A DNA stretch of 64,000 nt. Origin: JAFDCJ01 sp964527835. Lineage in GTDB: Bacteria > Desulfobacterota > Desulfobacteria > Desulfobacterales > JAFDCJ01. Positions 8,391-18,300 of the stretch are shown here, one piece after another. Location of the stretch: contig CAZGNV010000003.1 in assembly GCA_964527835.1 (NCBI GenBank), positions 62,001-126,000 on the forward strand, written 5' to 3'. The notes under the pieces were generated by a model. That model did no database searches, was not told the origin of the DNA, and was given only the letters and a program-made list of their open reading frames with translations. Each line of letters starts with the position of its first letter. Position 1 is the stretch's first letter. The translations under genes and the position numbers were made by a program.

Positions 8391-9143
8391 CTAGAATCCG
8401 TTGCAGATTTTCAAAGTCGGGATGCCAAACAAGGGGTAGTTGCGGTCCACATTGCCGATTCCCAGGCCCAGCACGTGATTGCTGCAAAAAATCTGGGGTG
8501 CGTCGTAAAAGTCGTTGAAGCCATAGGGGGCCACGTCATAATCGGCCAGGACCATGAAGGGCAGACGGCGTTCGGTCATCCGGTCGGCAAGATGCGGGTG
8601 GGTGACGATCAACAATTGCAACCCCTCGGGCCCGCAGCCGGTCTGGTCTCCCAGTTTCCTGCGCAGCTGGGAAGCCGTCATGTTAATGTATCTTTCGCCC
8701 AGCTGCAGCCTGGCAAGATAAAAACCCCTGGGCCGGGCCGGTGCTCCGGGGCGCAGCCGGATGTCTTCGGGTTTTTCAAAGTCGATGTATTCGCATTGCC
8801 AGGTTTTGCCCTTGCGGATGCTGCTGGCATAGTTCCAAGCCAGCTTGGCAGTTAAAACCACGTCTGCATGTCCGGCGCCGTCATTGCCGAAGCCGTAAAA
8901 GACAACCGTGCCGACAAAACCTGCGTATCGATCCTCATCGGTCAGCGGTGGCGGCACCGCCGCCAGTTTCTCAAACTCAGTATCCGATATTCCCCATCCC
9001 ATTTTGCGGTTGACCCTGTGCCACGCTGCGACCTGCTCGGGCAGGGGAAGAATCGCATCGCCGATTCCCTGCGGCCGGTTCTTTGCAAATATCTTTCTGA
9101 GTCTGGCAATCGGTGACATGGAGTAATATTTCCCGTTGTCCAT
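8391..9143 (-). CDS. Conserved-looking protein of unknown function (250 aa)
   Basis: A 250-residue soluble protein with no signal peptide and no membrane segment. It has good coding character throughout and conserved-looking Gly/Trp/Tyr-rich stretches. There is a short Cys-containing tail (IPTLKICNGF). I do not recognise a family or catalytic motif. It is the first gene of the probable operon 9143-7262 with the methyltransferase and the Cys-rich protein. The upstream region holds a cluster of hairpins rather than an obvious promoter. Confidence 0.6.
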   Translation of the reverse strand: MDNGKYYSMSPIARLRKIFAKNRPQGIGDAILPLPEQVAAWHRVNRKMGWGISDTEFEKLAAVPPPLTDEDRYAGFVGTVVFYGFGNDGAGHADVVLTAKLAWNYASSIRKGKTWQCEYIDFEKPEDIRLRPGAPARPRGFYLARLQLGERYINMTASQLRRKLGDQTGCGPEGLQLLIVTHPHLADRMTERRLPFMVLADYDVAPYGFNDFYDAPQIFCSNHVLGLGIGNVDRNYPLFGIPTLKICNGF

Positions 9144-9715
9144 TAACCTTAATGTTGCAAAAGTCGGAGGGCTTCAGAGCCCAGGCGCCAGGGGTGAAGC
9201 TGTATTCTTATACCGCGAACCCCTGGCAACACAGGATCTGAAGTCCTGCGACGTTCCCGGAGGGGAAACAACATGGCATAAAAAGATCCCATCCTTGAAT
9301 TCACCCGATGGGATATCCTCAAACAGGTGCCTTGTAGTATGATTGTTGTCAGAATATCGGATCATTAGATAGCATTTGCCATGTTGTTTATGCAACGTTG
9401 AGGTTAGCGTGCCGATGGTCCGGCATGCAGGCAACTTGATTGGCTTTGCCGACGGTCTGCCGGGGCCGTAACAAAGTTAAGAGCAAACTGCGTGCCAGGG
9501 CGGCTCTGGATAGGCGAAAGTCGTAACCTCCGGGGTTCTAACAGAAAATCGGCGGTCGTATTTTTTCACAGGTGCAAAAAAAATTCGCAGTAGCCGGAGT
9601 TGGCGCCTTGCAAGCGGATAAAAACTGCCCACCTGCTGTCTGCTCAAAAAGTAAAAAGCGTCAAGAGAAATTAAATAAGTTATGATACCGGATAGTTAAA
9701 AGCTGTTTCGGCAAG

Positions 9716-9731
9716 CGGCACATATCTTGCT
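9716..9731 (+). promoter_or_regulatory. Probable sigma-54 promoter of the kinase-efflux operon
   Basis: CGGCACATATCTTGCT matches TGGCAC-N5-TTGCT except for the first base, keeping the essential GG and GC. It is 72 bases upstream of the kinase start. Confidence 0.6.
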
Positions 9732-9747
9732 GAAATAGTCTTGACGG

Positions 9748-9793
9748 TGCCGTAAAGTCATTTTCGAGCGACTTCAACCCTTTTCGGGAACCA
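9748..9793. repeat. Dispersed repeat element, copy D (single arm)
   Basis: The stretch beginning GCCGTAAAGTCATTTTCGAG and continuing into CAACCCTTTTCGGGAACC matches the arms of copy B in inverted orientation, but no partner arm is present. It ends 9 bases before the kinase start codon and therefore occupies the expected ribosome-binding region. Confidence 0.55.
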
Positions 9794-9802
9794 CTGGATA
9801 AA

Positions 9803-11806
9803 ATGAATGAATGCTCACAAAATATTTTTGAAACCGGCAAGGTCATCAACGACCAGTGGGTGGTCCTGGAGTTGATCGGCAAAGGCGGCATGGGAGAAGT
9901 CTACCGGGCCCACCAGTTGAATTTGAAACGCGATGTTGCCATCAAGGTCATCTCCAGCCAGTGGCTTCAGTCTTTGCTGGAAGATGAAGAAGAGATGGAA
10001 ACCGCTTTGCAGCGTTTTAAGCGCGAGGTGCAGGCCATGGCCCGGGTGCGGCATTCCAACGTGCTGCAGATTTTCGATTACGGCTCGGCGGTGATTCAAA
10101 AAGATGCCACCGCCTGTCCGGTGGAGTTTATCTGCATGGAATATGTGCCGGGCAGCACCCTGCGCGCCACCATGCCCGAAGAAGGCTTTTATCCGGAACA
10201 GCAGCTGACCGTTGCCTGGCTGCAGGATTATTTTCTGCCGGTGCTCAAAGGCGTTAAGGCCATCCATGACCTGGACGTCATCCACCGGGATCTGAAACCC
10301 GAAAACATCATGCTTGACGGCCGCACCCCCAAAATCGCCGACTTCGGCCTGGCGCGTTCGAACCGGCTCAAGCAGGTCACCAATTCCATGGAGATCAAGG
10401 GCACGGCCCTTTATATGTCGCCGGAGCACTTTTTTGATTTCAAGCGGGCCGATCACCGGGCGGATATCTACTCGCTGGGAAAAATTTTGTTTGAAGCCCT
10501 TGACGGCAGGATGAACAAAAAGACGCCCCCCTTTAAAAGTGTGGGGTTGAAAGATCCGGGCTCACCCTTTTTCCGGGAGTTGGACCGGATCATCCGGCGC
10601 GCCACGGCGGAAAAAAAAGAAGAGCGCTACAATTCAGTTGATGAACTGTATCATGTTCTTGCAGATGCCATTGCTGTTTCAAAGCGGCCCGTGTCAACTG
10701 TCGGCACGACAGCGCTGCAGCACCTCTCGCAGATTCACCGACCCGTGCTGATCTGGGCAGCTGTGGCGGCCGTGCTGGTTTCGATGGCGGCGATGACGAT
10801 CTGGCATATCATGGAAAGCCGGCGCCGCTGGCCGGCTGATTTGAAAAAAGCACTGGTATCGGGCAGCGTTGCATCACCGGCAGGGGATCCAGAGTCGGCA
10901 GCTGTTTCCATCCAGCAACTGCCTCCCGCAGGACATGCAATTCTGGCCGAAGACGGCGCCAGCCTGCGCTTTGTGCCCGGCGGCAAGGTCGTTCTGCCGG
11001 ACAGGCCCGGAGAGCCGGCCGCGCGGGTAGTGAGGGTGGCGCCTTTTTTTATGGATGAAACCCCGATCACCAATCACCAGTACGTGGAATTTTTAAACCG
11101 CAACATTGCCCGCCTGACCACGGCAAGAAAAGTGGTGCGCGATGACCTGGAAATCTGGCTGCTGCTGGGAGAAGTCTATCCCGGGTATGAACCCATTGTT
11201 TTTCGCAATGGCAAATTTAAAATCAGCAATGCCGCCTATGCCTCTTACCCGGTGCTGCGGGCAACGCCGGCAGGGGCTGCGGCCTATGCCGAATTTTACA
11301 ACCGGCAGCTGCCGACTTATGCGCAGTGGCTGGCTGCCCTGGCCCATGATTCCAGGGAGAGGCGGTCGTTGCCCGCCAAGGCGGCCGGCAGTGACGGGAC
11401 CGCCGGCCAGGAAGAAATGCTCTCCATGATGGGCGCAATGATGCCAGGTCCCCCGCAAACCGGCACTGTCCAGTTGTCAACTTCTTTACATCCCCTGGTC
11501 CCTGTGATAGATCTAATGCCGAATGTTTTAGGAATCCGGGGGCTCAACGGACCTCTCGGCGAGTGGGGCCTGCAGTTGGCAGAGGCCGGTTCTCGTGATC
11601 GACGGCGCAATTCCGAATACGTAGTGCTGGGAGGCGCAGGCAAAAACTCCATGCGCAACCCAATTCCGTCGCCCATCAGCCGTCAGCCCTGGGAAGCTTT
11701 TAAAAATGTCGGGTTTCGCAGCGTCCGCAGGGTTCAGACCGATCCCGCCGGAAGCCTTTCAAAAATTTCCACTCCGCTTCGAAGGAAGGAGAAAATAGAA
11801 AAATGA
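9803..11806 (+). CDS. Hanks-type Ser/Thr protein kinase with C-terminal formylglycine-generating-enzyme (SUMF1)-like domain
   Basis: A 667-residue protein. The kinase domain spans about residues 15-295: glycine loop GKGGMGEVYRAH, Lys48 in DVAIKVI, catalytic HRDLKPEN (Asp163) and DFG (Asp180). A single membrane helix (about 315-335) separates it from a predicted periplasmic SUMF1/FGE-sulfatase-like domain (about 388-655) with FMDETPITNHQYVEFLN and PWEAFKNVGFRSVRR. The catalytic Cys pair of true formylglycine enzymes is not apparent, so the domain is probably a ligand-sensing or binding version. It overlaps the next gene by ATGA and leads an operon with CusCBA-type efflux and a SpoIIE phosphatase. 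A full paralogue is at 37910-39913 and a truncated one at 46841-47983. Confidence 0.9.
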   Translation: MNECSQNIFETGKVINDQWVVLELIGKGGMGEVYRAHQLNLKRDVAIKVISSQWLQSLLEDEEEMETALQRFKREVQAMARVRHSNVLQIFDYGSAVIQKDATACPVEFICMEYVPGSTLRATMPEEGFYPEQQLTVAWLQDYFLPVLKGVKAIHDLDVIHRDLKPENIMLDGRTPKIADFGLARSNRLKQVTNSMEIKGTALYMSPEHFFDFKRADHRADIYSLGKILFEALDGRMNKKTPPFKSVGLKDPGSPFFRELDRIIRRATAEKKEERYNSVDELYHVLADAIAVSKRPVSTVGTTALQHLSQIHRPVLIWAAVAAVLVSMAAMTIWHIMESRRRWPADLKKALVSGSVASPAGDPESAAVSIQQLPPAGHAILAEDGASLRFVPGGKVVLPDRPGEPAARVVRVAPFFMDETPITNHQYVEFLNRNIARLTTARKVVRDDLEIWLLLGEVYPGYEPIVFRNGKFKISNAAYASYPVLRATPAGAAAYAEFYNRQLPTYAQWLAALAHDSRERRSLPAKAAGSDGTAGQEEMLSMMGAMMPGPPQTGTVQLSTSLHPLVPVIDLMPNVLGIRGLNGPLGEWGLQLAEAGSRDRRRNSEYVVLGGAGKNSMRNPIPSPISRQPWEAFKNVGFRSVRRVQTDPAGSLSKISTPLRRKEKIEK

Positions 11807-12585
11807 AAAAAACTTTATTGCTCATCGTTTGTGTCTTTTTCTGGCTGGTCGGCAATGCCGCTGCCGTGGAAATCGCCTGGATGCAGGTGCAGCACCGGGC
11901 CTATGCCGGCGGACAGGCGTTCAACCGGCTTGGCTTCGGCCTGATCGATGACCGCGGCGGTTATCTTCCCGATGCCCGCAGCGTCAAGGAAGTGCGCCTG
12001 CTGAACCCGGCCGGCAAGCAGCTGAAGCTGGCGACGCTGCAATTTGACTCCACTGCTGAGATCTTTGGCTCCTATGATTCCAAAAACAGCCGCTGGCATT
12101 ACGCCCGCAACTGGCAGTTCGACAGCTGGTTCAGCACCCGGATCCAGGACGCCCTGGAGCCCGGCGTCTACTGGCTGAAAATAACCACCGTGGACGGCAA
12201 GTCAGTCGAGCGTACCTTTGCCTTCGACCAGCAGGTGGCGCTGCCGTTTGTCGATGCGGATTCGTTCCGGCTCACACCGGACAGCCACGGCAACCTGACC
12301 TGGACCTGGGATGTTCCGCTAGAGCTGGGACCGTTGAGCCTGGGCCACAAGCTGCGGGCCCGGGCGGCCATCGACATCTTCAGGGGGAAGAAAAACACGG
12401 GCTATTTTTCAATCATCCTGCCGGTTCACATGGGCTACGTGTTTATTCCGGCTGCGGTGGTCAACACGATCAACCGGCAGGGCGACCGCTTCGAATTAAA
12501 GGTTTACCTGGAGACCCGCAACAAGAACAACCGGACCTATTCCCGGCCGCACCGGGTAGAGGGCAAACTGTTTGAAAAGAAGTAA
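11803..12585 (+). CDS. Exported protein of unknown function, paralogue 1
   Basis: A 260-residue protein with a clear signal peptide (cleavage near residue 21, NAAAVE). The body looks beta-rich, with conserved phrases shared with the protein at 18445-19236: WMQVQHRAYAGG, NRLGFGLIDDRGG, WQFDSWF, ARAAIDIF, YVFIPAAVV and VYLETRNKNNRTYS. No known domain recognised. It is translationally coupled to the kinase upstream (ATGA) and precedes the outer-membrane efflux protein, so it may be a periplasmic accessory of the efflux system or of the kinase sensor domain. Confidence 0.75.
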   Translation: MKKTLLLIVCVFFWLVGNAAAVEIAWMQVQHRAYAGGQAFNRLGFGLIDDRGGYLPDARSVKEVRLLNPAGKQLKLATLQFDSTAEIFGSYDSKNSRWHYARNWQFDSWFSTRIQDALEPGVYWLKITTVDGKSVERTFAFDQQVALPFVDADSFRLTPDSHGNLTWTWDVPLELGPLSLGHKLRARAAIDIFRGKKNTGYFSIILPVHMGYVFIPAAVVNTINRQGDRFELKVYLETRNKNNRTYSRPHRVEGKLFEKK

Positions 12586-12641
12586 AGCGTTCGTTTCACA
12601 TTTGAAGCGCTGCAACGGAAGAAAAAGCAGGGGGAGAATCA

Positions 12642-13940
12642 ATGAGGCATTTTGTAATTGTAGCGCTAGCATCAGGCTGGGTGCTGCTGGGCATGGGATT
12701 ATGTCCTGCCGTGGCGGCAGGCACTGAAACAGCATCTCCCATCTGGGCGCCGCCGGCACTGTCTGAGCTCATCGAGGAAGGCATTGCCGGCAACAACGAG
12801 ATCAGAAGCCTTCAGGAGCGGGTGGAAAGTTTGAAGAAGGAAATTTCTTTCGCCGGCTCGCTGGAAGATCCGCGCCTCGGGTTTGCCATTGTCAACCTGC
12901 CGGCGGATTCATTCCGCTTTGACCGCTCGCCCATGACCCAGAAGCAGATTTTTATCGCCCAGAAATTTCCCTGGTTCGGCAAACTGGACCTCAAAAGCCA
13001 GCGCGCGGCTTTAAAGGTCATCCGCCAGCAGGCGGTGCTGGAAGCCAAACGACTGGAGCTGGCCCGCAATATCGCCGAGGCCTACTACCAGCTGGGTTTT
13101 ACGGCCACCAGTCTGCAGATCAACGCCCGGCTGACCGACATTGTCAATCAGCTGCTGGAAGTGGCCGAAACCCGGTATGCCACGGGCAACGGGTTGCAGC
13201 AGGACGTGCTGCAGGCCCAGGTGGAGCTGAGCAAGCTGCTGGATGAAAAAATCAGCCTGGACAAGCGCCGGCGCACCCTGGAGGACCGCATCAACGCCCT
13301 GCTCAACCGCGCAAGCTACACGCCGGTGACAGCGCTGCTGGAGCTGCGCTATCCGGATCTCCAGCTCAACGTCCAGGCATTGCAGGACCAGGCGCTGAAA
13401 AACAATCCCCGGTTGAAAATCAGGCTGGCGGATATCAGCATCGCCGACAAGGAAATCGAGCTAGCGCGCAAGGACTACTGGCCGGATATGGACGTGCGGC
13501 TGGCCTATGGCCAGCGGGACGAGGACCGTGCCGGCAAGAGCCTGCCGGACATGGTGACCGGATCGGTGACCATGAACATTCCGCTGTGGCAGAGAAGCCG
13601 GCAGGACCCGAAACTGGCAGCCGTCAAAAAAAACCGCCAGGCGGCGTTCAGCTTTTATCGCAATCTGCTGGAAAGCCTGCCGCACCAGGTGGACGCGCTG
13701 GCGACTGAAATTCGTGACACCCAGAAAAATTACCGGCTCTTTAACGATGCCCTGCTGGTGCAGGCCGAACAGTGGGCCAGCTCATCGCTGAGCGCCTACG
13801 AGGTGGGGTCGGTAAATTTCAATACCATGATCGGGGCCCAGGTGCGCCTGCTGCGCTTCGAGCTGCAGACTTCAAATTTTATCTACCGCATTTACCAGAA
13901 GCGGGCGGAACTGGAACAGGTCCTGGGCGGCCCCCTCTAG
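12642..13940 (+). CDS. cusC: TolC-family outer-membrane efflux protein (CusC/CzcC-like)
   Basis: A 432-residue exported protein with two OEP (outer membrane efflux protein) repeats and long coiled-coil helices. It has a signal peptide (about residues 1-26). It forms the outer-membrane channel of a tripartite RND system whose adaptor and pump are the next two genes, with 15- and 11-base spacing. The family assignment is firm; Cus versus Czc naming rests on the neighbours. Confidence 0.88.
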   Translation: MRHFVIVALASGWVLLGMGLCPAVAAGTETASPIWAPPALSELIEEGIAGNNEIRSLQERVESLKKEISFAGSLEDPRLGFAIVNLPADSFRFDRSPMTQKQIFIAQKFPWFGKLDLKSQRAALKVIRQQAVLEAKRLELARNIAEAYYQLGFTATSLQINARLTDIVNQLLEVAETRYATGNGLQQDVLQAQVELSKLLDEKISLDKRRRTLEDRINALLNRASYTPVTALLELRYPDLQLNVQALQDQALKNNPRLKIRLADISIADKEIELARKDYWPDMDVRLAYGQRDEDRAGKSLPDMVTGSVTMNIPLWQRSRQDPKLAAVKKNRQAAFSFYRNLLESLPHQVDALATEIRDTQKNYRLFNDALLVQAEQWASSSLSAYEVGSVNFNTMIGAQVRLLRFELQTSNFIYRIYQKRAELEQVLGGPL

Positions 13941-13955
13941 AGAGGTGAAAACACG

Positions 13956-15299
13956 ATGAAAAGAATTGCTTTGCTACTACCGGCGGTCATGATTGCACTG
14001 CTCGGATTGAATGCCGTTTTTTCCTGCATCCCGGCGGGCGGCACCGGGCCATCGGTCTGGCGCAGCCTGGTGGTCGCCGAGGCCCGGGCGGCGAAAGACG
14101 AGCTGAAGGCCGGCATGATCGACCCCAAGACCGGCAAAAAGATCAAGTACTGGACCTCGCCCATGGATCCCACCTATATCAGCCCCAAACCGGGCAAATC
14201 CCCCATGGGGATGGAGCTGGTGCCGGTTTACGAGGAGGAGGGAGGAGAAAAAGAGGCGGCTTCCACCATCCGCATCGATCCGGTGACCATGCAGAACATG
14301 GGGGTTCGCCTGGGACGGGTGCAGCGCAAGGCCCTGATCAAGGACATCCGCACCGTCGGCAACATCACCTACGACGAGACGAAAATCTATACGGTCAACA
14401 CCAAGTTCAGCGGCTGGATTGAAAAGCTCTACGTCAACTTTGTCGGTGAAGACGTCAAAAAGGGACAGCCGCTTTTTGACATTTACAGCCCCGAGCTGGT
14501 GACCGCCCAGGAGGAGTATCTGCTGGCCCTGAATCAATACCGCCGCCTGGGCAACAGCTCCTATCCCGCGATTCGCGACGGTGCCCGGCGGCTGCTGGAG
14601 GCATCGCGAACCCGGCTGCGCTACTGGGATTTGACCGAGCGGCAGATTGCGCGCATCGACCAATCCGGCCGGGTTCAAAAAGTCCTTACGATTCACTCTC
14701 CGGCGGCCGGAATCGTCACCAAGAAGGAGGCCTTTATCGGCCATTATGTCAAGCAGGGCGAGCACCAGTACGAAATCGTCGATCTTTCCAGCGTCTGGGT
14801 GGATGTGGATGTCTACGAGTACGAGCTTCCCTGGGTGAAAAAGGGCATGGCGGCCGAAATGGATCTGTCCTACATTCCCGGCAAGCGTTTCAAGGGCAAG
14901 GTGCTCTTTATCTACCCCTACCTGGATATCAAAACCCGCACGGCCAAACTGCGCCTGGCATTTGCCAATCCCGGCTACCAGCTCAAGCCGGGCATGTATG
15001 CCAATATCTACCTGAAATCCGTGATCGCCAAAGAGGGCCTGGTGATTCCCCAGGAGGCGGTTATCGACAGCGGGGTGCGACAGGTCGTTTTTGTGGCCCT
15101 GGGCAAGGGCAAGTTCCAGCCCCGGGATGTTAAAATCGGCCTCGAGGTCGGCAGTGGAGCCTACCAGGTGCTCGACGGCCTGAAAGAGGGCGATGAGATT
15201 GTGCTGTCGGCCCAGTTTCTGCTCGACTCCGAAAGCCGCCTGCGCGAAGCCATCCAGAAAATGCTGGAACTGCGCAAGCGCGAACCAGGGGGCCACTAG
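13956..15299 (+). CDS. cusB: RND efflux periplasmic adaptor with heavy-metal-binding N-terminal domain (CusB-like)
   Basis: A 447-residue membrane-fusion protein. After a long signal/anchor region comes a heavy-metal-binding domain (KIKYWTSPMDPTYISPKPG then SPMGMELVPVY, about residues 58-90) with the Met/Pro pattern found in Cu/Ag adaptors. The barrel-sandwich hybrid (lipoyl-like, GWIEKLYVNFVGEDVKKGQP) and beta-barrel domains follow. It links pump and outer-membrane channel and hands over metal ions. The Met-rich N-terminal site supports Cu(I)/Ag(I) over Zn/Co. Confidence 0.9.
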   Translation: MKRIALLLPAVMIALLGLNAVFSCIPAGGTGPSVWRSLVVAEARAAKDELKAGMIDPKTGKKIKYWTSPMDPTYISPKPGKSPMGMELVPVYEEEGGEKEAASTIRIDPVTMQNMGVRLGRVQRKALIKDIRTVGNITYDETKIYTVNTKFSGWIEKLYVNFVGEDVKKGQPLFDIYSPELVTAQEEYLLALNQYRRLGNSSYPAIRDGARRLLEASRTRLRYWDLTERQIARIDQSGRVQKVLTIHSPAAGIVTKKEAFIGHYVKQGEHQYEIVDLSSVWVDVDVYEYELPWVKKGMAAEMDLSYIPGKRFKGKVLFIYPYLDIKTRTAKLRLAFANPGYQLKPGMYANIYLKSVIAKEGLVIPQEAVIDSGVRQVVFVALGKGKFQPRDVKIGLEVGSGAYQVLDGLKEGDEIVLSAQFLLDSESRLREAIQKMLELRKREPGGH

Positions 15300-15310
15300 A
15301 GGGAGAACAA

Positions 15311-18300
15311 ATGATCGCAAAAATCATCGAGCTTTCCATCAAAAACAAGTTCCTGGTGATCCTGGCGACGATTTTCATTATCTTAGCCGGCGTTTACGCC
15401 ATGCTGAAAATTCCCCTGGATGCCATTCCGGACCTGTCCGATGTGCAGGTGATCATCTTTACCGAATACCCGGGCCAGGCACCCCAGGTGGTGGAAGACC
15501 AGGTGACCTATCCTTTGACCACGTCCATGCTGGCCGTCCCCTTTGCCAAGGTGGTGCGGGGCTATTCTTTTTTCGGTTTTTCCTTTGTTTACATCATCTT
15601 TGAAGACGGCACCGACATGTACTGGGCCCGCAGCCGGGTGCTGGAGTATCTCAATTTCGTCTCCGGCCGGCTGCCGGACGGGGTGAATCCCGCCCTGGGA
15701 CCGGATGCCACCGGGGTGGGCTGGGTTTACGAGTACATCCTTGAAAGCCAAAACCACGATTTGTCGCAACTGCGCTCCATCCAGGACTGGTACCTGCGCT
15801 ACGAACTGACCAGCGTCAACGGCGTGGCCGAAGTGGCCTCCATCGGCGGGTATGTCAAGCAGTACCAGGTGATCGTGGACCCCAACAAGCTGGTGGCGTT
15901 TAACATTCCGCTGCAAAAGGTCCGCCGGGCCATCCAGCGCAGCAACAATGATGTAGGCGGCAAGCTGGTGGAGATGGGCGAGACCGAGTTCATGGTGCGC
16001 GGACTGGGCTACATCAAAAGCGTTCAGGACCTTTATGACATCGCCCTGGGGGTGGACCAGCGGGGGATTCCGATTCTGTTGAAAAATATCGCCACGGTCA
16101 AAATCGGCCCTGAACTGCGGCGCGGCATTGCTGATTTCAACGGCACCGGCGAGGCGGTGGGCGGTGTGATCATCATGCGCTACGGTGAAAATGCCCTGGC
16201 GGTCATCGAAAATGTCAAGAAAAAACTCAAGCAGCTGGAGGCCGGGCTGCCTGAAGGGGTGCGCATCGTACCGGTTTACGACCGCTCGGGGCTGATCCTG
16301 CGGGCCGTAGACAACCTGAAAAAAACGCTGATCGAAGAAAGCATCATCGTCACCCTGGTGTGCATTGTCTTTTTGTTTCACCTGCGCAGCGCCTTTGTGG
16401 CGATTTTCACCCTGCCGGTGGGAATTTTCATCAGCCTGATGATCATGCAGCACCAGGGCATCAACGCCAACATCATGAGTTTGAGCGGCATTGCCATTGC
16501 CATCGGCGCCATGGTCGACGGCGCCATCGTGATGATTGAAAACGCCCACAAGCATATTGAAATCGACGGCGGCAAAAAGCCCCACTGGGAGCTGATCACC
16601 GACGCCGCCAAGGAGGTCGGACCGGCCCTGTTTTTTTCACTGCTGATCATCGCCATCAGCTTTTTGCCGGTTTTCACCCTCGAAGCCCAGGAGGGCCGGC
16701 TTTTCAAGCCCCTGGCTTTTACCAAGACCTATGCCATGATGGGCGCCGCCCTGCTGGCCATCACCATCGTGCCGATTCTCATGGGCTATCTGATCCGCGG
16801 CAAGATCCGCCCGGAACATAAAAATCCGGTCAATCGCTTTCTGATCTGGGTCTACCATCCCATTATCAAGGTGGTTCTCAAGGCCAAGGTCGTGGTGATC
16901 CTGCTGGCGGTGGTCGTTTTGGCCTTTTCCTATATTCCCTGGAAAGGAATCGGCTCGGAATTCATGCCGCCGCTCAATGAAGGCGACCTGCTGTACATGC
17001 CCACCACCCTGCCGGGAATTTCCGTGACCAAGGCCAAGGAGCTGCTGCAGCAGACCGATCGCATCATCGCCTCGTTTCCCGAGGTGCATCACGTTTTCGG
17101 CAAAATCGGGCGGGCGGAAACGGCCACCGACCCGGCGCCGCTTTCGATGATCGAAACCGTGATCATGCTCAAGCCCGAGTCCGAATGGCGGCCGGGCATG
17201 ACCATGGAAAAACTGGTCACCGAGCTCAACAATGCCATCCAGTTTCCCGGGCTGACCAATGCCTGGACCATGCCCATCAAAACCCGGGTGGACATGCTGT
17301 CCACCGGCATCAAGACCCCGGTGGGCATCAAGCTCATGGGCACCGATTTGCAGGTGTTAAGCGACCTGGGAGAAAAAGTCGAAGCGGTTCTGCGGGAGGT
17401 CCCGGGAACCCTCAGCGTGTACTCGGAGCGGGTCACCGGCGGCAATTTTTTCGACTACCGCATCAAACGCCGGGAGGCGGCCCGTTACGGCCTGACGGTG
17501 GGTGACGTGCAGGACATCATCATGTCGGCGGTGGGCGGCATGAATGTCACCCGCACTGTCGAAGGCCTGGAGCGCTACCCGGTCAACCTGCGCTACGGCT
17601 CGGAGCTGCGGGACAGCCCGGAAAAACTGCGCCGCATCCTGGTGCCGACGCCCATGGGGGCCCAGGTGCCCATCACCCAGCTGGCCGATATTCGCATCGT
17701 CAAGGGCCCGCCGGCCATCAAGAGCGAAAACGCCCGCAACAATGCCTGGATTTACGTGGATCTGACCGGCATCGATGTGGGCACCTATGTCAAGAAAGCC
17801 CAGCAGGTGGTGGCCGACAAGATCAAGCTGCCGGCCGGCTACAGCCTGGTCTGGAGCGGGCAGTACGAGTACATGCAGCGCGCCCAGCAACGCCTGGCGA
17901 TCGTGGTGCCCCTGACGCTGGTCATCATTTTCCTGCTGCTTTACTTCAATTTCAAGAACATCACCGAGAGCCTGATCATCATGCTCAGCGTCCCCTTTTC
18001 CCTGACCGGGGGCCTGTGGCTGATGTATCTGCTGGGCTATAATATGAGTGTCGCCGTGGCCGTGGGTTTCATTGCCCTGGCCGGGGTTGCGGCCGAGACC
18101 GGGGTGGTGATGCTGATTTACCTGGATATCTCCTATAAAAAATTCAAGGACAAATACGGCGACCAGTTCAACCGGCAGCATCTCGAAGAAGCCATCGAGG
18201 AAGGTGCCGTGCTGAGGGTGCGGCCCAAGATGATGACCGTGGTGGCCATTATGGCCGGGCTGATGCCCATCATGTGGAGCCATGGGACCGGCTCGCAGAT

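Larger units (their letters stand above)
9144..9802. other. Large divergent intergenic region with hairpins
   Basis: About 660 bases without a credible gene. The part nearest the minus-strand gene contains consecutive hairpins: GGGCT/AGCCC at 9169-9182, CCAGGGGT/ACCCCTGG at 9188-9226, CAGGA/TCCTG at 9232-9248 and ATCCCATC/GATGGGAT at 9286-9314. Another, GCGTGCCG/CGGCATGC, lies at 9407-9428. The segment next to the kinase gene holds a sigma-54-like site (9716) and repeat copy D (9748). Whether the hairpin block is a structured RNA is unknown. Confidence 0.5.
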
